64,000 nucleotides of DNA from Megaustenia siamemsis (lineage: Eukaryota; Mollusca; Gastropoda; Stylommatophora; Ariophantidae), in NCBI GenBank assembly GCA_032433765.1, contig JAVIAB010000124.1, positions 93,118,845-93,182,844 on the forward strand. Reading direction: 5' to 3'. Positions 37,291-48,129 of this stretch are shown in pieces. Below the pieces are notes generated by a model. The model was not told the DNA's origin and did not search any database. It saw nothing but the letters and a program-made list of their open reading frames with translations. The translations under genes and the position numbers were made by a program. The number at the start of each line of letters is the position of its first letter. Position 1 is the first letter of the stretch.

Positions 37291-39889
37291 AAACAAGAAA
37301 GGAAAGAAAGAAAAGCAAGCGAGGGAGGAAAGAAAGAAAGGCAAACGAGAAAAAAAAGAAAGAAAGGCAAACGAGAAAGGAAAGAAAGAAAAGCAAGCGA
37401 GGGAGGAAAGAAAGAAAGGCAAACGAGAAAAAAAAGAAAGAAAGGCAAACGAGAAAGGAAAGAAAGAAAAGCAAGCGAGGGAGGAAAGAAAGAAAGGCAA
37501 ACGAGAAAGGAAAGAAAGAAAGCCAAACGAGGAAGGAAAGAAAGAAAGGCAAACGAGGAAGGAAAGAAAGAAAGGCAAATGAGAAAGGAAAGAAAGAAAG
37601 GAAAACGAGAAAGGAAAGAAAGAAAAGCAAGCGAGGGAGGAAAGAAAGAAAGGCAAACGAGAAAGGAAAAAAGAAAGGCAAACGAGAAAAAAAAAGAAAG
37701 AAAAGAAAGCGAGGGAGGAAAGAAAGAAAGGAAAACAAGAAAGGAAAGAAAGAAAAGCAAGCGAGGGAGGAAAGAAAGAAAGGCAAAAGAGAAAGGAAAG
37801 AAAGAAAGGCAAGCGAGGGTGGAAAGAAAGAAAGGCAAACAAGAAAGGAAAGAAAGAAAAGCAAGCGAGGGAGGAAAGAAAGGCAAACGAGAAAAAAAAG
37901 AAAGAAAGGCAAACGAGAAAGGAAAGAAAGAAAAGCAAGCGAGGGAGGAAAGAAAGAAAGGCAAACGGGAAAGGAAAGAAAGAAAGGCAAACGAGGAGGA
38001 AAGAAAGAAAGGCAAACGAAGGAGGAAAGAAAGAAAGGCAAACGAGGGAGGAAAGAAAGAAAGGCAAACGAGGGAGGAAAGCAAGAAAGAAAGGCAAGCG
38101 AGGGAGGAAAGAAAGAAGAGCAAACGAGAAAGGAAAGAAAGAAAGGCAAACGAGGAAGGTAAGAAAGAAAGGCAAACGAGGGAGGAAAAAAAGAAAGGCA
38201 AACGAGGGAGGAAAGAAAGAAAGGCAAACGAGGGAGGAAAGGAAGAAAGGCAAACGAGAAAGGAAAGAAAGAAAGGCAAACGAGAAAGGAAAGAAAGAAA
38301 GGCAAACGAGAAAGGAAAGAAAGAAAAGCAAGCGAGGGAGGAAAGAAAGAAAGGCAAACGAGATAGGAAAGATAGAAAGGCAAACGAGAAAGGAAAGAAA
38401 TAAAGGCAAACGAGGAAGAAAAGAAAGAAAGGCAAACGAGAAAGGAAAGAAAGAAAAGCAAGCGAGGGAGGAAAGAAAGAAAGGCAAACGAGAAAGGAAA
38501 GAAAGAAAGGCAATCGAGAAAGGAAAGAAAGAAAGGCAAGCGAGGGAGGAAAGAAAGAAAGGCAAACGAGAAAGGAAAGAAAGAAAGGCAAACGAGGAAG
38601 GAAAGAAAGAAAGGCAAACGAGGAATGAAAGAAAGAAAGGCAAACGAGAAAGGAAAGAAAGAAAGGCAAGCGAGGGAGGAAAGAAAGAAAGGCAAACGGG
38701 AAAGGAAAGAAAGAAAGGCAAACGAGGAAGGAAAGAAAGAAAGGCAAACGAGGAAGGAAAGAAAGAAAGGGAAACGAGGAAGGAAAGAAAGAAAGGCATA
38801 CGAGGAAGGAAAGAAAGAAAGGCAAACGAGAAAGGAAAGAAAGAAAGGCAAACGAGGAAGGAAAGAAAGAAAGGCAAACGAGGGAGGAAAGAAAGAAAGG
38901 CAAACGAGGAAGGGAAGAAAGAAAGGCAAACGAGGAAGGAAAGGAAGAAAGGCAAACGAGAAAGGAAAGAAAGAAAGGCAAACGAGAAAGGAAAGAAAGA
39001 AAGGCAAACGAGGAAGGAAAGAAAGAAAGGCAAACGAGGGAGGAAAGAAAGAAAGGCAAGCGAGAGAGGAAAGAAAGAAAGGCAAACGAGAAAGGAAAGA
39101 AAGAAATGCAAATGAGAAAGGAAAGAAAGAAAGGCAAACGAGGAAGGATAGAAAGGAAGGCAAACGAGGGAGGAAAGAAAGAAAGGCAAACGAGGGAGGA
39201 AAGAAAGAAAGGCAAACGAGAAAGGAAAGAAAGAAAGGCAAACGAGGAAGAAAAGAAAGAAAGGCAAACGAGAAAGGAAAGAAAGAAAAGCAAGCGAGGG
39301 AGGAAAGAAAGGCAAACGAGTTAGGAAAGAAAGAAAGGCAAACGAGCAAGAAAAGAAAGAAAGGCAAACGAGAAAGGAAAGAAAGAAAGGCAAACGAGGA
39401 AGGAAATAAAGAAAGGTAAACGAGAAAGGAATGAAAGAAAGGCAAGCGAGAAAGGAAAGAAAGAAAGGCAAACGAGAAAGGAGAGAAAGAAAGGCAAACG
39501 AGAAAGGAAAGAAAGAAAAGCAAGCGAAGGAGGAAAGAAAGAAAGGAAAACGAGAAAGGAAAGAAAGAAAAGCAAGCGAGAAAGGAAAGAAAGAAAGGCA
39601 AACGAGGAAGGAAAGAAAGAAAGGCAAACGAGAAAGGAAAGAAAGAAAGGCAAACGAGGAAGGAAAGAAAGAAAGGCAAACGAGAAAGGAATGAAAGAAA
39701 GGCAAACGAGAAAGGAAAGAAAGAAAAGCAAGCGAGGGAGGAAAGAAAGAAAGGCAAGCGAGGGAGGAAAGAAAGAAAGGCAAACTAGAAAGGAAAGAAA
39801 GAAAGGCAAACGAGGAAGAAAAGAAAGCAAGGCAAACGAGGAAGAAAAGAAAGCAAGGCAAACGAGAAAGGAAAGAAAGAAAAGCAAGA

Positions 39890-42800
39890 GAGGGAGGAAA
39901 GAAAGAAAGGCAAACAAGAAAGGAAAGAAAGAAAAGAAAGCGAGGGAGGAAAGAAAGAAAGGAAAACAAGAAAGGAAAGAAAGAAAAGCAAGAGAGGGAG
40001 GAAAGAAAGAAAGGCAAACGAGAAAAAAAAAGAAAGAACGGCAAACGTGAAAAGAAAGAAAGAAAAGCAAGCGAGGGAAGAAAGAAAGAAAGGTAAACGA
40101 GAAAGGAAAGAAAAAAAGGCAAACGAGAAAGGAAAGTAAGAAAAGTAAGCGAGGGAGGAAAGAAAGAAAGGCAAACGAGAAAAAAAAGAAAGAATGGCAA
40201 ACGAGAAAGTAAAGAAAGAAAAGCAAGCGAGGGAGGAAAGAAAGAAAGGCAAACGGGAAAGGAAAGAAAGAAAGGCAAACGAGAAAGGAAAGAAAGAAAG
40301 GCAAGCGAGGGAGGAAAGAAAGAAAGGCAAACGAGAAAGGAAAGAAAGAAAGCCAAACGAGGAAGGAAAGAAAGAAAGGCAAACGAGGAAGGAAAGAAAG
40401 AAAGGCAAACGAGAAAGGAAAGAAAGAATGGCAAACGAGGAAGAAAAGAAAGGCAAACGAGAAAGGAAAGAAAGAAAGGCAAACGAGAAAGGAAAGAAAG
40501 AAAGACAAACGAGAAAGGAAAGAAAGAAAGGCAAACGAGAAAGGAAAGAAAGGCAAACAAGAAAGGAAAGAAAGAAAAGCAAGCGAGGGAGGAAAGAAAG
40601 AAAGGCAAACGAGATAGGAAAGAAAGAAAGGCAAACGAGAAAGGAAAGAAAGAAAGGCAAACGAGGAAGGAAAGAAAGAAAGGCAAACGAGAAAGGAAAG
40701 AAAGGCAAACAAGAAAGGAAAGAAAGAAAAGCAAGCGAGGGAAGAAAGAAAGAAAGGCAAACGAGAAAGGAGAGAAAGAAAGGCAAACGAGAAAGGAAAG
40801 AAAGAAAAGCAAGCGAAGGAGGAAAGAAAGAAAGGCAAACGAGAAAGGAAAGAAAGAAAGGCAAACGAGAAAGGAAAGAAAGAAAGGCAAACGAGGAAGA
40901 AAAGAAAGAAAGGAAAACGAGAAAGGAAAGAAAGAAAAGCAAGCGAGGGAGGAAAGAAAGAAAGGCAAACGAGATAGGAAAGAAAGAAAGGCAAACGAGA
41001 AAGGAAAGAAAGAAAGGCAAACGAGGAAGGAAAGAAAGAAAGGCAAACGAGGAAGAAAGGAAAGTAAGGCAAACGAGAAAAGAAAGAAAGAAAGGCAAAC
41101 GAAGGAGGAAAGAAAGAAAGGCAAACGAGGGAGGAAAGAAAGAAAGGCAAACGAGGGAGGAAAGCAAGAAAGAAAGGCAAGCGAGGGAGGAAAGAAAGAA
41201 GAGCAAACGAGAAAGGAAAGAAAGAAAGGCAAACGAGGAAGGAAAGAAAGAAAGGCAAACGAGGGAGGAAAAAAAGAAAGGCAAACGAGGGAGGAAAGAA
41301 AGAAAGGCAAACGAGGGAGGAATGGAAGAAAGGCAAACGAGAAAGGAAAGAAAGAAAGGCAAACGAGAAAGGAAAGAAAGAAAGGCAAGCGAGGGAGGAA
41401 AGAATGAAAGGCAAACGAGAAAGGAAAGATAGAAAGGCAAACGAGAAAGGAAAGAAAGAAAGGCAAACGAGGAAGAAAAGAAAGAAAGGCAAACGAGAAA
41501 GGAAAGAAAGAAAAGCAAGCGAGGGAAGAAAGAAAGAAAGGCAAACGAGAAAGGAAAGAAAGAAAGGCAATCGAGAAAGGAAAGAAAGAAAGGCAAGCGA
41601 GGGAGGAAAGAAAGAAAGGCAAACGAGAAAGGAAAGAAAGAAAGGCAAACGAGGAAGGAAAGAAAGAAAGGCAAACGAGGAAGGAAAGAAAGAAAGGCAA
41701 ACGAGAAAGGAAAGAAAGAAAGGCAAGCGAGGGAGGAAAGAAAGAAAGGCAAACGGTAAAGGAAAGAAAGAAAGGCAAACGAGGAAGGAAAGAAAGAAAG
41801 GCAAACGAGGAAGGAAAGAAAGAAAGGGAAACGAGGAAGGAAAGAAAGAAAGGCATACGAGGAAGGAAAGAAAGAAAGGCAAACGAGAAAGGAAAGAAAG
41901 AAAGGCAAACGAGGAAGGAAAGAAAGAAAGGCAAACGAGAAAGGAAAGAAAGAAAAGCAAGCGAGGGAGGAAAGAAAGAAAGGCAAACGAGTTAGGAAAG
42001 AAAGAAAGGCAAACGAGCAAGAAAAGAAAGAAAGGCAAACGAGAAAGGAAAGAAAGAAAGGCAAACGAGGAAGGAAATAAAGAAAGGTAAACGAGAAAGG
42101 AAAGAAAGAAAGGCAAGCGAGGGAGGAAAGAAAGAAAGGCAAACTAGAAAGGAAAGAAAGAAAGGCAAACGAGGAAGAAAAGAAAGCAAGGCAAACGAGG
42201 AAGAAAAGAAAGCAAGGCAAACGAGAAAGGAAAGAAAGAAAGAAAAGCAAGCGAGGGAGGAAAGAAAGAAAGGCAAACGAGTTAGGAAAGAAAGAAAGGC
42301 AAACGAGCAAGAAAAGAAAGAAAGGCAAACGAGAAAGGAAAGAAAGAAAGGCAAACGAGGAAGGAAAGAAAGAAAGGTAAACGAGAAAGGAATGAAAGAA
42401 AGGCAAACGAGAAAGGAAAGAAAGAAAGGCAAACGAGAAAGGAAAGACAGAAATGCAAACGAGAAAGGAAAGAAAGAAAAGCAAGCGAGGGAGATAAGAA
42501 AGAAAGGCAAGCGAGGGAGGAAAGAAAGAAAGGCAAACTAGAAAGGAAAGAAAGAAAGGCAAACGAGGAAGAAAAGAAAGCAAGGCGAACGAGGAAGAAA
42601 AGAAAGCAAGGCAAACGAGAAAGGAAAGAAAAAAAAGCAAGCGAGGGAGGAAAGAAAGAAAGGCAAACGAGAAAGGAAAGAAAGAAAGGCAAACGAGGAA
42701 GAAAAGAAAGAAAGGCAAACAAGAAAGGAAAGAAAGAAAAGCAAGCGAGAGAGGAAAGAAAGAAAGGCAAACGAGAAAAAAAAGAAAGAAAGGCAAACGA

Positions 42801-45440
42801 GAAAGGAAAGAAAGAAAAGCAAGCGAGGGAGGAAAGAAAGAAAGGTAAACGAGAAAGGAAAGAAAAAAGGCAAACGAGAAAGGAAAGAAAGAAAGGCAAG
42901 CGAGGGAGGAAAGAAAGAAAGGCAAACGAGAAAGGAAAGAAAGAAAAGCAAGCGAGGGAGGAAAGAAAGAAAGGCAAACGAGATAGGAAAGAAAGAAAGG
43001 CAAACGAGAAAGGAAAGAAAGAAAGGCAAACGAGGAAGGAAAGAAAGAAAGGCAAACGAGGAAGAAAGGAAAGTAAGGCAAACGAGAAAAGAAAGAAAGA
43101 AAAGCAAGCGAGGGAGGAAAGAAAGAAAGGCAAACGAGAAAGGAAAGAAAGAAAGGCAAACGAGAAAGGAAAGAAAGAAAAGCAAGCGAGGGAGGAAAGA
43201 AAGAAAGGCAAACGAGGGAGGAAAGAAAGAAAGGCAAACGAAGGAGGAAAGAAAGAAAGGCAAGCGAGGGAGGAAAGAAAGAAAGGCAAACGAGGGAGGA
43301 AAGCAAGAAAGAAAGGCAAGCGAGGGAGGAAAGAAAGAAGAGCAAACGAGGGAGGAAAGAAAGAAAGGCAAACGAGGAAGGGAAGAAAGAAAGGCAAACG
43401 AGGAAGGAAAGGAAGAAAGGCAAACGAGAAAGGAAAGAAAGAAAGGCAAACGAGAAAGGAAAGAAAGAAAGGCAAACGAGGAATGAAAGAAAGAAAGGCA
43501 AACGAGGGAGGAAAGAAAGAAAGGCAAGCGAGAGAGGAAAGAAAGAAAGGCAAACGAGAAAGGAAAGAAAGAAAGGCAAACGAGAAAGGAAAGAAAGAAA
43601 GGCAAACGAGGAAGGAAAGAAAGAAAGGCAAACGAGGGAGGAAAGAAAGAAAGGCAAACGAGAAAGGAAAGAAAGAAAAGCAAGCGAGGGAGGAAAGAAA
43701 GAAAGGCAAACGAGTTAGGAAAGAAAGAAAGGCAAACGAGCAAGAAAAGAAAGAAAGGCAAACGAGAAAGGAAAGAAAGAAAGGCAAACGAGGAAGGAAA
43801 TAAAGAAAGGTAAACGAGAAAGGAATGAAAGAAAGGCAAACGAGAAAGGAAAGAAAGAAAGGCAAACGAGAAAGGAAAGACAGAAATGCAAACGAGAAAG
43901 GAAAGAATGAAATGCTAGCGAGGGAGGAAAGAAAGAAAGGCAAGCGAGGGAGGAAAGAAAGAAAGGCAAACTAGAAAGAAAAGAAAGAAAGGCAAACGAG
44001 GAAGAAAAGAAAGCAAGGCAAACGAGGAAGAAAAGAAAGCAAGGCAAACGAGAAAGGAAAGAAAGAAAGAAAAGCAAGCGAGGGAGGAAAGAAAGAAAGG
44101 CAAACGAGTTAGGAAAGAAAGAAAGGCAAACGAGCAAGAAAAGAAAGAAAGGCAAACGAGAAAGGAAAGAAAGAAAGGCAAACGAGGAAGGAAAGAAAGA
44201 AAGGTAAACGAGAAAGGAATGAAAGAAAGGCAAACGAGAAAGGAAAGAAAGAAAGGCAAACGAGAAAGGAAAGACAGAAATGCAAACGAGAAAGGAAAGA
44301 AGGAAAAGCAAGCGAGGGAGATAAGAAAGAAAGGCAAGCGAGGGAGGAAAGAAAGAAAGGCAAACTAGAAAGAAAAGAAAGAAAGGCAAACGAGGAAGAA
44401 AAGAAAGCAAGGCAAACGAGGAAGAAAAGAAAGCAAGGCAAACGAGAAAGGAAAGAAAGAAAAGCAAGCGAGGGAGGAAAGAAAGAAAGGCAAACGAGAA
44501 AGGAAAGAAAGAAAGGCAAACGAGGAAGGAAAGAAAGAAAGGCAAACGAGGGAGGAAAGAAAGAAAGGCAAGCGAGAGAGGAAAGAAAGAAAGGCAAACG
44601 AGAAAGGAAAGAAAGAAAGGCAAACGAGAAAGGAAAGAAAGAAAGGCAAACGAGGAAGGAAAGAAAGAAAGGCAAACGAGGGAGGAAAGAAAGAAAGGCA
44701 AACGAGGGAGGAAAGAAAGAAAGGCAAGCGAGGGTGGAAAGAAAGAAAGGCAAACAAGAAAGGAAAGAAAGAAAAGCAAGCGAGGGAGGAAAGAAAGAAA
44801 GGCAAACGAGAAAAAAAAGAAAGAAAGGCAAACGAGAAAGGAAAGAAAGAAAAGCAAGCGAGGGAGGAAAGAAAGAAAGGCAAACGAGAAAAAAAAAGAA
44901 AGAAAGGCAAACGAGAAAGGAAAGAAAGAAAAGCAAGCGAGGGAGGAAAGAAAGAAAGGCAAACGAGAAAGGAAAGAAAGAAAGCCAAACGAGGAAGGAA
45001 AGAAAGAAAGGCAAACGAGGAAGGAAAGAAAGAAAGGCAAATGAGAAAGGAAAGAAAGAAAGGAAAACGAGAAAGGAAAGAAAGAAAAGCAAGCGAGGGA
45101 GGAAAGAAAGAAAGGCAAACGAGAAAGGAAAAAAAGAAAGGCAAACGAGAAAAAAAAGAAAGAAAAGAAAGCGAGGGAGGAAAGAAAGAAAGGAAAACAA
45201 GAAAGGAAAGAAAGAAAAGCAAGCGAGGGAGGAAAGAAAGAAAGGCAAAGAGAAAGGAAAGAAAGAAAGGCAAGCGAGGGTGGAAAGAAAGAAAGGCAAA
45301 CAAGAAAGGAAAGAAAGAAAAGCAAGCGAGGGAGGAAAGAAAGGCAAACGAGAAAAAAAAGAAAGAAAGGCAAACGAGAAAGGAAAGAAAGAAAAGCAAG
45401 CGAGGGAGGAAAGAAAGAAAGGCAAACGGGAAAGGAAAGA
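39890..45440. repeat. Long satellite segment duplicated from 18.6-24.2 kb (copy 2)
   Basis: This is the partner of 18640-24190, recognised by the same ordered rare variants at an offset of about 21.25 kb. After about 45440 the unit order departs from copy 1: it continues with CAAGCGAGGGAGG units and repeats a block with AATGAG variants at 45584 and 46204. Confidence 0.8.
42537..44751. repeat. Higher-order block, copy 4 of 4
   Basis: It carries the same ordered variants, shifted by about 7.46 kb from copy 3: AGGCGAACG near 42587, GAGTTAGG near 43713, AATGCTAGCG near 43911, GAGTTAGG near 44107 and GAGGGTGG near 44732. It lies inside the longer duplicated segment 39890-45440. Confidence 0.8.
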
Positions 45441-46449
45441 AAGAAAGGCAAACGAGAAAGGAAAGAAAGAAAGGCAAGCGAGGGAGGAAAGAAAGAAAGG
45501 CAAACGAGAAAGGAAAGAAAGAAAGCCAAACGAGGAAGGAAAGAAAGAAAGGCAAACGAGGAAGGAAAGAAAGAAAGGCAAATGAGAAAGGAAAGAAAGA
45601 AAGGAAAACGAGAAAGGAAAGAAAGAAAAGCAAGCGAGGGAGGAAAGAAAGAAAGGCAAACGAGAAAGGAAAAAAAGAAAGGCAAACGAGAAAAAAAAAG
45701 AAAGAAAAGAAAGCGAGGGAGGAAAGAAAGAAAGGAAAACAAGAAAGGAAAGAAAGAAAAGCAAGCGAGGGAGGAAAGAAAGAAAAGAAAGCGAGGGAGG
45801 AAAGAAAGAAAGGAAAACAAGAAAGGAAAGAAAGAAAAACAAGCGAGGGAGGAAAGAAAGAAAGGCAAAAGAGAAAGGAAAGAAAGAAAGGCAAGCGAGG
45901 GTGGAAAGAAAGAAAGGCAAACAAGAAAGGAAAGAAAGAAAAGCAAGCGAGGGAGGAAAGAAAGGCAAACGAGAAAAAAAAAGAAAGAAAGGCAAACGAG
46001 AAAGGAAAGAAAGAAAAGCAAGCGAGGGAGGAAAGAAAGAAAGGCAAACGGGAAAGGAAAGAAAGAAAGGCAAACGAGAAAGGAAAGAAAGAAAGGCAAG
46101 CGAGGGAGGAAAGAAAGAAAGGCAAACGAGAAAGGAAAGAAAGAAAGCCAAACGAGGAAGGAAAGAAAGAAAGGCAAACGAGGAAGGAAAGAAAGAAAGG
46201 CAAATGAGAAAGGAAAGAAAGAAAGGAAAACGAGAAAGGAAAGAAAGAAAAGCAAGCGAGGGAGGAAAGAAAGAAAGGCAAACGAGAAAGGAAAAAAAGA
46301 AAGGCAAACGAGAAAAAAAAAGAAAGAAAAGAAAGCGAGGGAGGAAAGAAAGAAAGGAAAACAAGAAAGGAAAGAAAGAAAAGCAAGCGAGGGAGGAAAG
46401 AAAGAAAGGCAAAAGAGAAAGGAAAGAAAGAAAAGCAAGCGAGGGAGGA

Positions 46450-48053
46450 AAGAAAGAAAGGCAAACGAGAACGGAAAGAAAGAAAGGCAAACTAGAAATG
46501 AAAGAAAGAAAGGCAAACGAGGGAGAAAAGAAAGAAAGGCAAACGAGAAAGGAAAGAAAGAAAGGCAAACGAGGGAGGAAAGAAAGAAAGGCAAACGAGA
46601 AAGAAAGAAAGAAAGGCAAACGAGAAAGGAAAGAAAGAAAGGCAAACAAGGAAGGAAAGAAAGAAAGGCAAACGAGAAAGGAAAGAAAGAAAGGCAAACG
46701 AGAAAGGAAAGAAAGAAAGGCAAGCGAGGGAGGAAAGAAAGAAAGGCAAACGAGAAAGGAAAGAAAGAAAGGCAAACGAGAAAGGAAAGAAAGAAAGGCA
46801 AACGAGAAATGAAAGAAAGAAAGGCAAACGAGAAACGAAAGAAAGAAATGCAAACGAGAAAGGAAAGAAAGAAAGGCAAGCGAGGGAGGGAAGAAAGAAA
46901 GGCAAACGAGGAAGGAAAGAAAGAAAGGCAAACGAGAAAGGAAAGAAAGAAAGGCAAACGAGAAAGGAAAGAAAGAAAGGCAAACGAGAAAGGAAAGAAA
47001 GAAAGGCAAGCGAGGGAGGAAAGAAAGAAAAGCAAACGAGAAAGGAAAGAAAGAAAGGCAAACAAGAATGGAAAGAAAGAAAGGCAAACGAGAAATGAAA
47101 GAAAGAAAGGCAAACGAGAAAGGAAAGAAAGAAAGGCAAACGTGGAAGGAAAGAAAGAAAGGCAAACGAGGGAGGAAGAAAGAAAGGCAAACGAGAAAGG
47201 AAAGAAAGAAAGGCAAACGAGAAAGGAAAGAAAGAAAGGCAAGCGAGGGAGGAAAGAAAGAAAGGCAAACGAGAAAGGAAAGAAAGAAAGGCAAACGAGA
47301 AAGGAAAGAAAGAAAGGCAAACGAGAAAGGAAAGAAAGAAAGGCAAGCGAGGGAGGAAAGAAAGAAAGGCAAATGAGAAAGGAAAGAAAGAAAGGCACAC
47401 GAGGAAGGAAAGAAAGAAAGGCAAACGAGGGAGGAAAGAAAGAAAGACAAAACGAGGGAGGAAAGAAAGAAAGGCAAACGAGAAAGGAAAGAAAGAAAGG
47501 CAAACGAGAAAGGAAAGAAAGAAAGGCAAACGATAAAGTAAAGAAAGAAAGACAAGCGAGGGAGGAAAGAAAGAAAGGCAAACGAGAAAGGAAAGAAAGA
47601 AAGGCAAACGAGAAAGGAAAGAAAGAAAGGCAAACGAGAAAGGAAAGAAAGAAAGGCAAGCGAGGGAGGAAAGAAAGAAAGGCAAATGAGAAAGGTAAGA
47701 AAGAAAGGCAAACGAGGAAGGAAAGAAAGAAAGGCAAACGAGGGAGGAAAGAAAGAAAGGCAAACGAGGGAGGAAAGAAAGAAAGGCAAACGAGGGAGGA
47801 AAGAAAGAAAGGCAAACGAGGGAGGAAAGAAAGAAAGGCAAGCGAGGGAGGAAAGAAAGAAGAGCAAACGAGAAAGGAAAGAAAGAAAGGCAAACGAGGA
47901 AGGAAAGAAAGAAAGGCAAACGAGGAAGGAAAGAAAGAAAGGCAAACGAGAAAGGAAAGAAAGAAAGGGAAACGAGGGAGGAAAGAAAGAAAGGCAAACG
48001 AGAAAGGAAAGAAAGAAAGGCAAACGAGGAAGGAAAGAAAGAAAGGGAAACAA
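46450..48053. repeat. Right-edge satellite domain outside the block structure
   Basis: The last 1.6 kb still has the 26-bp unit but lacks the block landmarks (GAGTTAGG, AATGCTAGCG, GATAGC, GCTAAACG). It is dominated by plain CAAACGAGAAAGG and CAAGCGAGGGAGG units with private variants such as AAACGATAAAG near 47530 and GGCACACGAGG near 47395. It ends at 48053 in non-repetitive sequence about 60 bp before the hAT element. Confidence 0.6.
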
Positions 48054-48129
48054 AATCAGAGTTCAAGATTAAAAACACAGAACTACCGCCTCTAACGAGG
48101 TTTTGTCTATATCAGGGATGGCCAATGCC

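Larger units (their letters stand above)
4631..48053. repeat. 43.4-kb satellite array of a 26-bp purine-rich unit
   Basis: The basic unit is GAAAGGAAAGAAAGAAAGGC followed by AAACGA, about 1,670 tandem copies. About 24 of 26 bases are purines on the + strand, T is almost absent, and there is one CpG per unit. Common subtypes carry CAAACGAGAAAGG, CAAACGAGGAAGG, CAAACGAGGGAGG, CAAGCGAGGGAGG or CGAGGAAGAAAAG. Because 26 is not a multiple of 3, three units (78 bp) encode a 26-residue period in every frame: Lys/Arg/Glu-rich on + and Phe/Ser/Leu-rich on -. Stop codons all need both T and A, so a T-free strand is open in all six frames. The long open frames are therefore not evidence of coding, and no protein is called. 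Subtypes are arranged in higher-order blocks (separate entries). Confidence 0.97.

Noticed and set aside
4631..48053. Telomeric repeat or CRISPR-like array
   Set aside because: The unit is not TTAGGG-like (GAGTTAGG is a rare private variant), and units are directly contiguous with no unique spacers.
45582..48095. Long + strand Lys/Arg/Glu-rich frame running past the satellite end
   Set aside because: It is the same composition effect. The last codons simply read through into non-repetitive DNA until the first stop.
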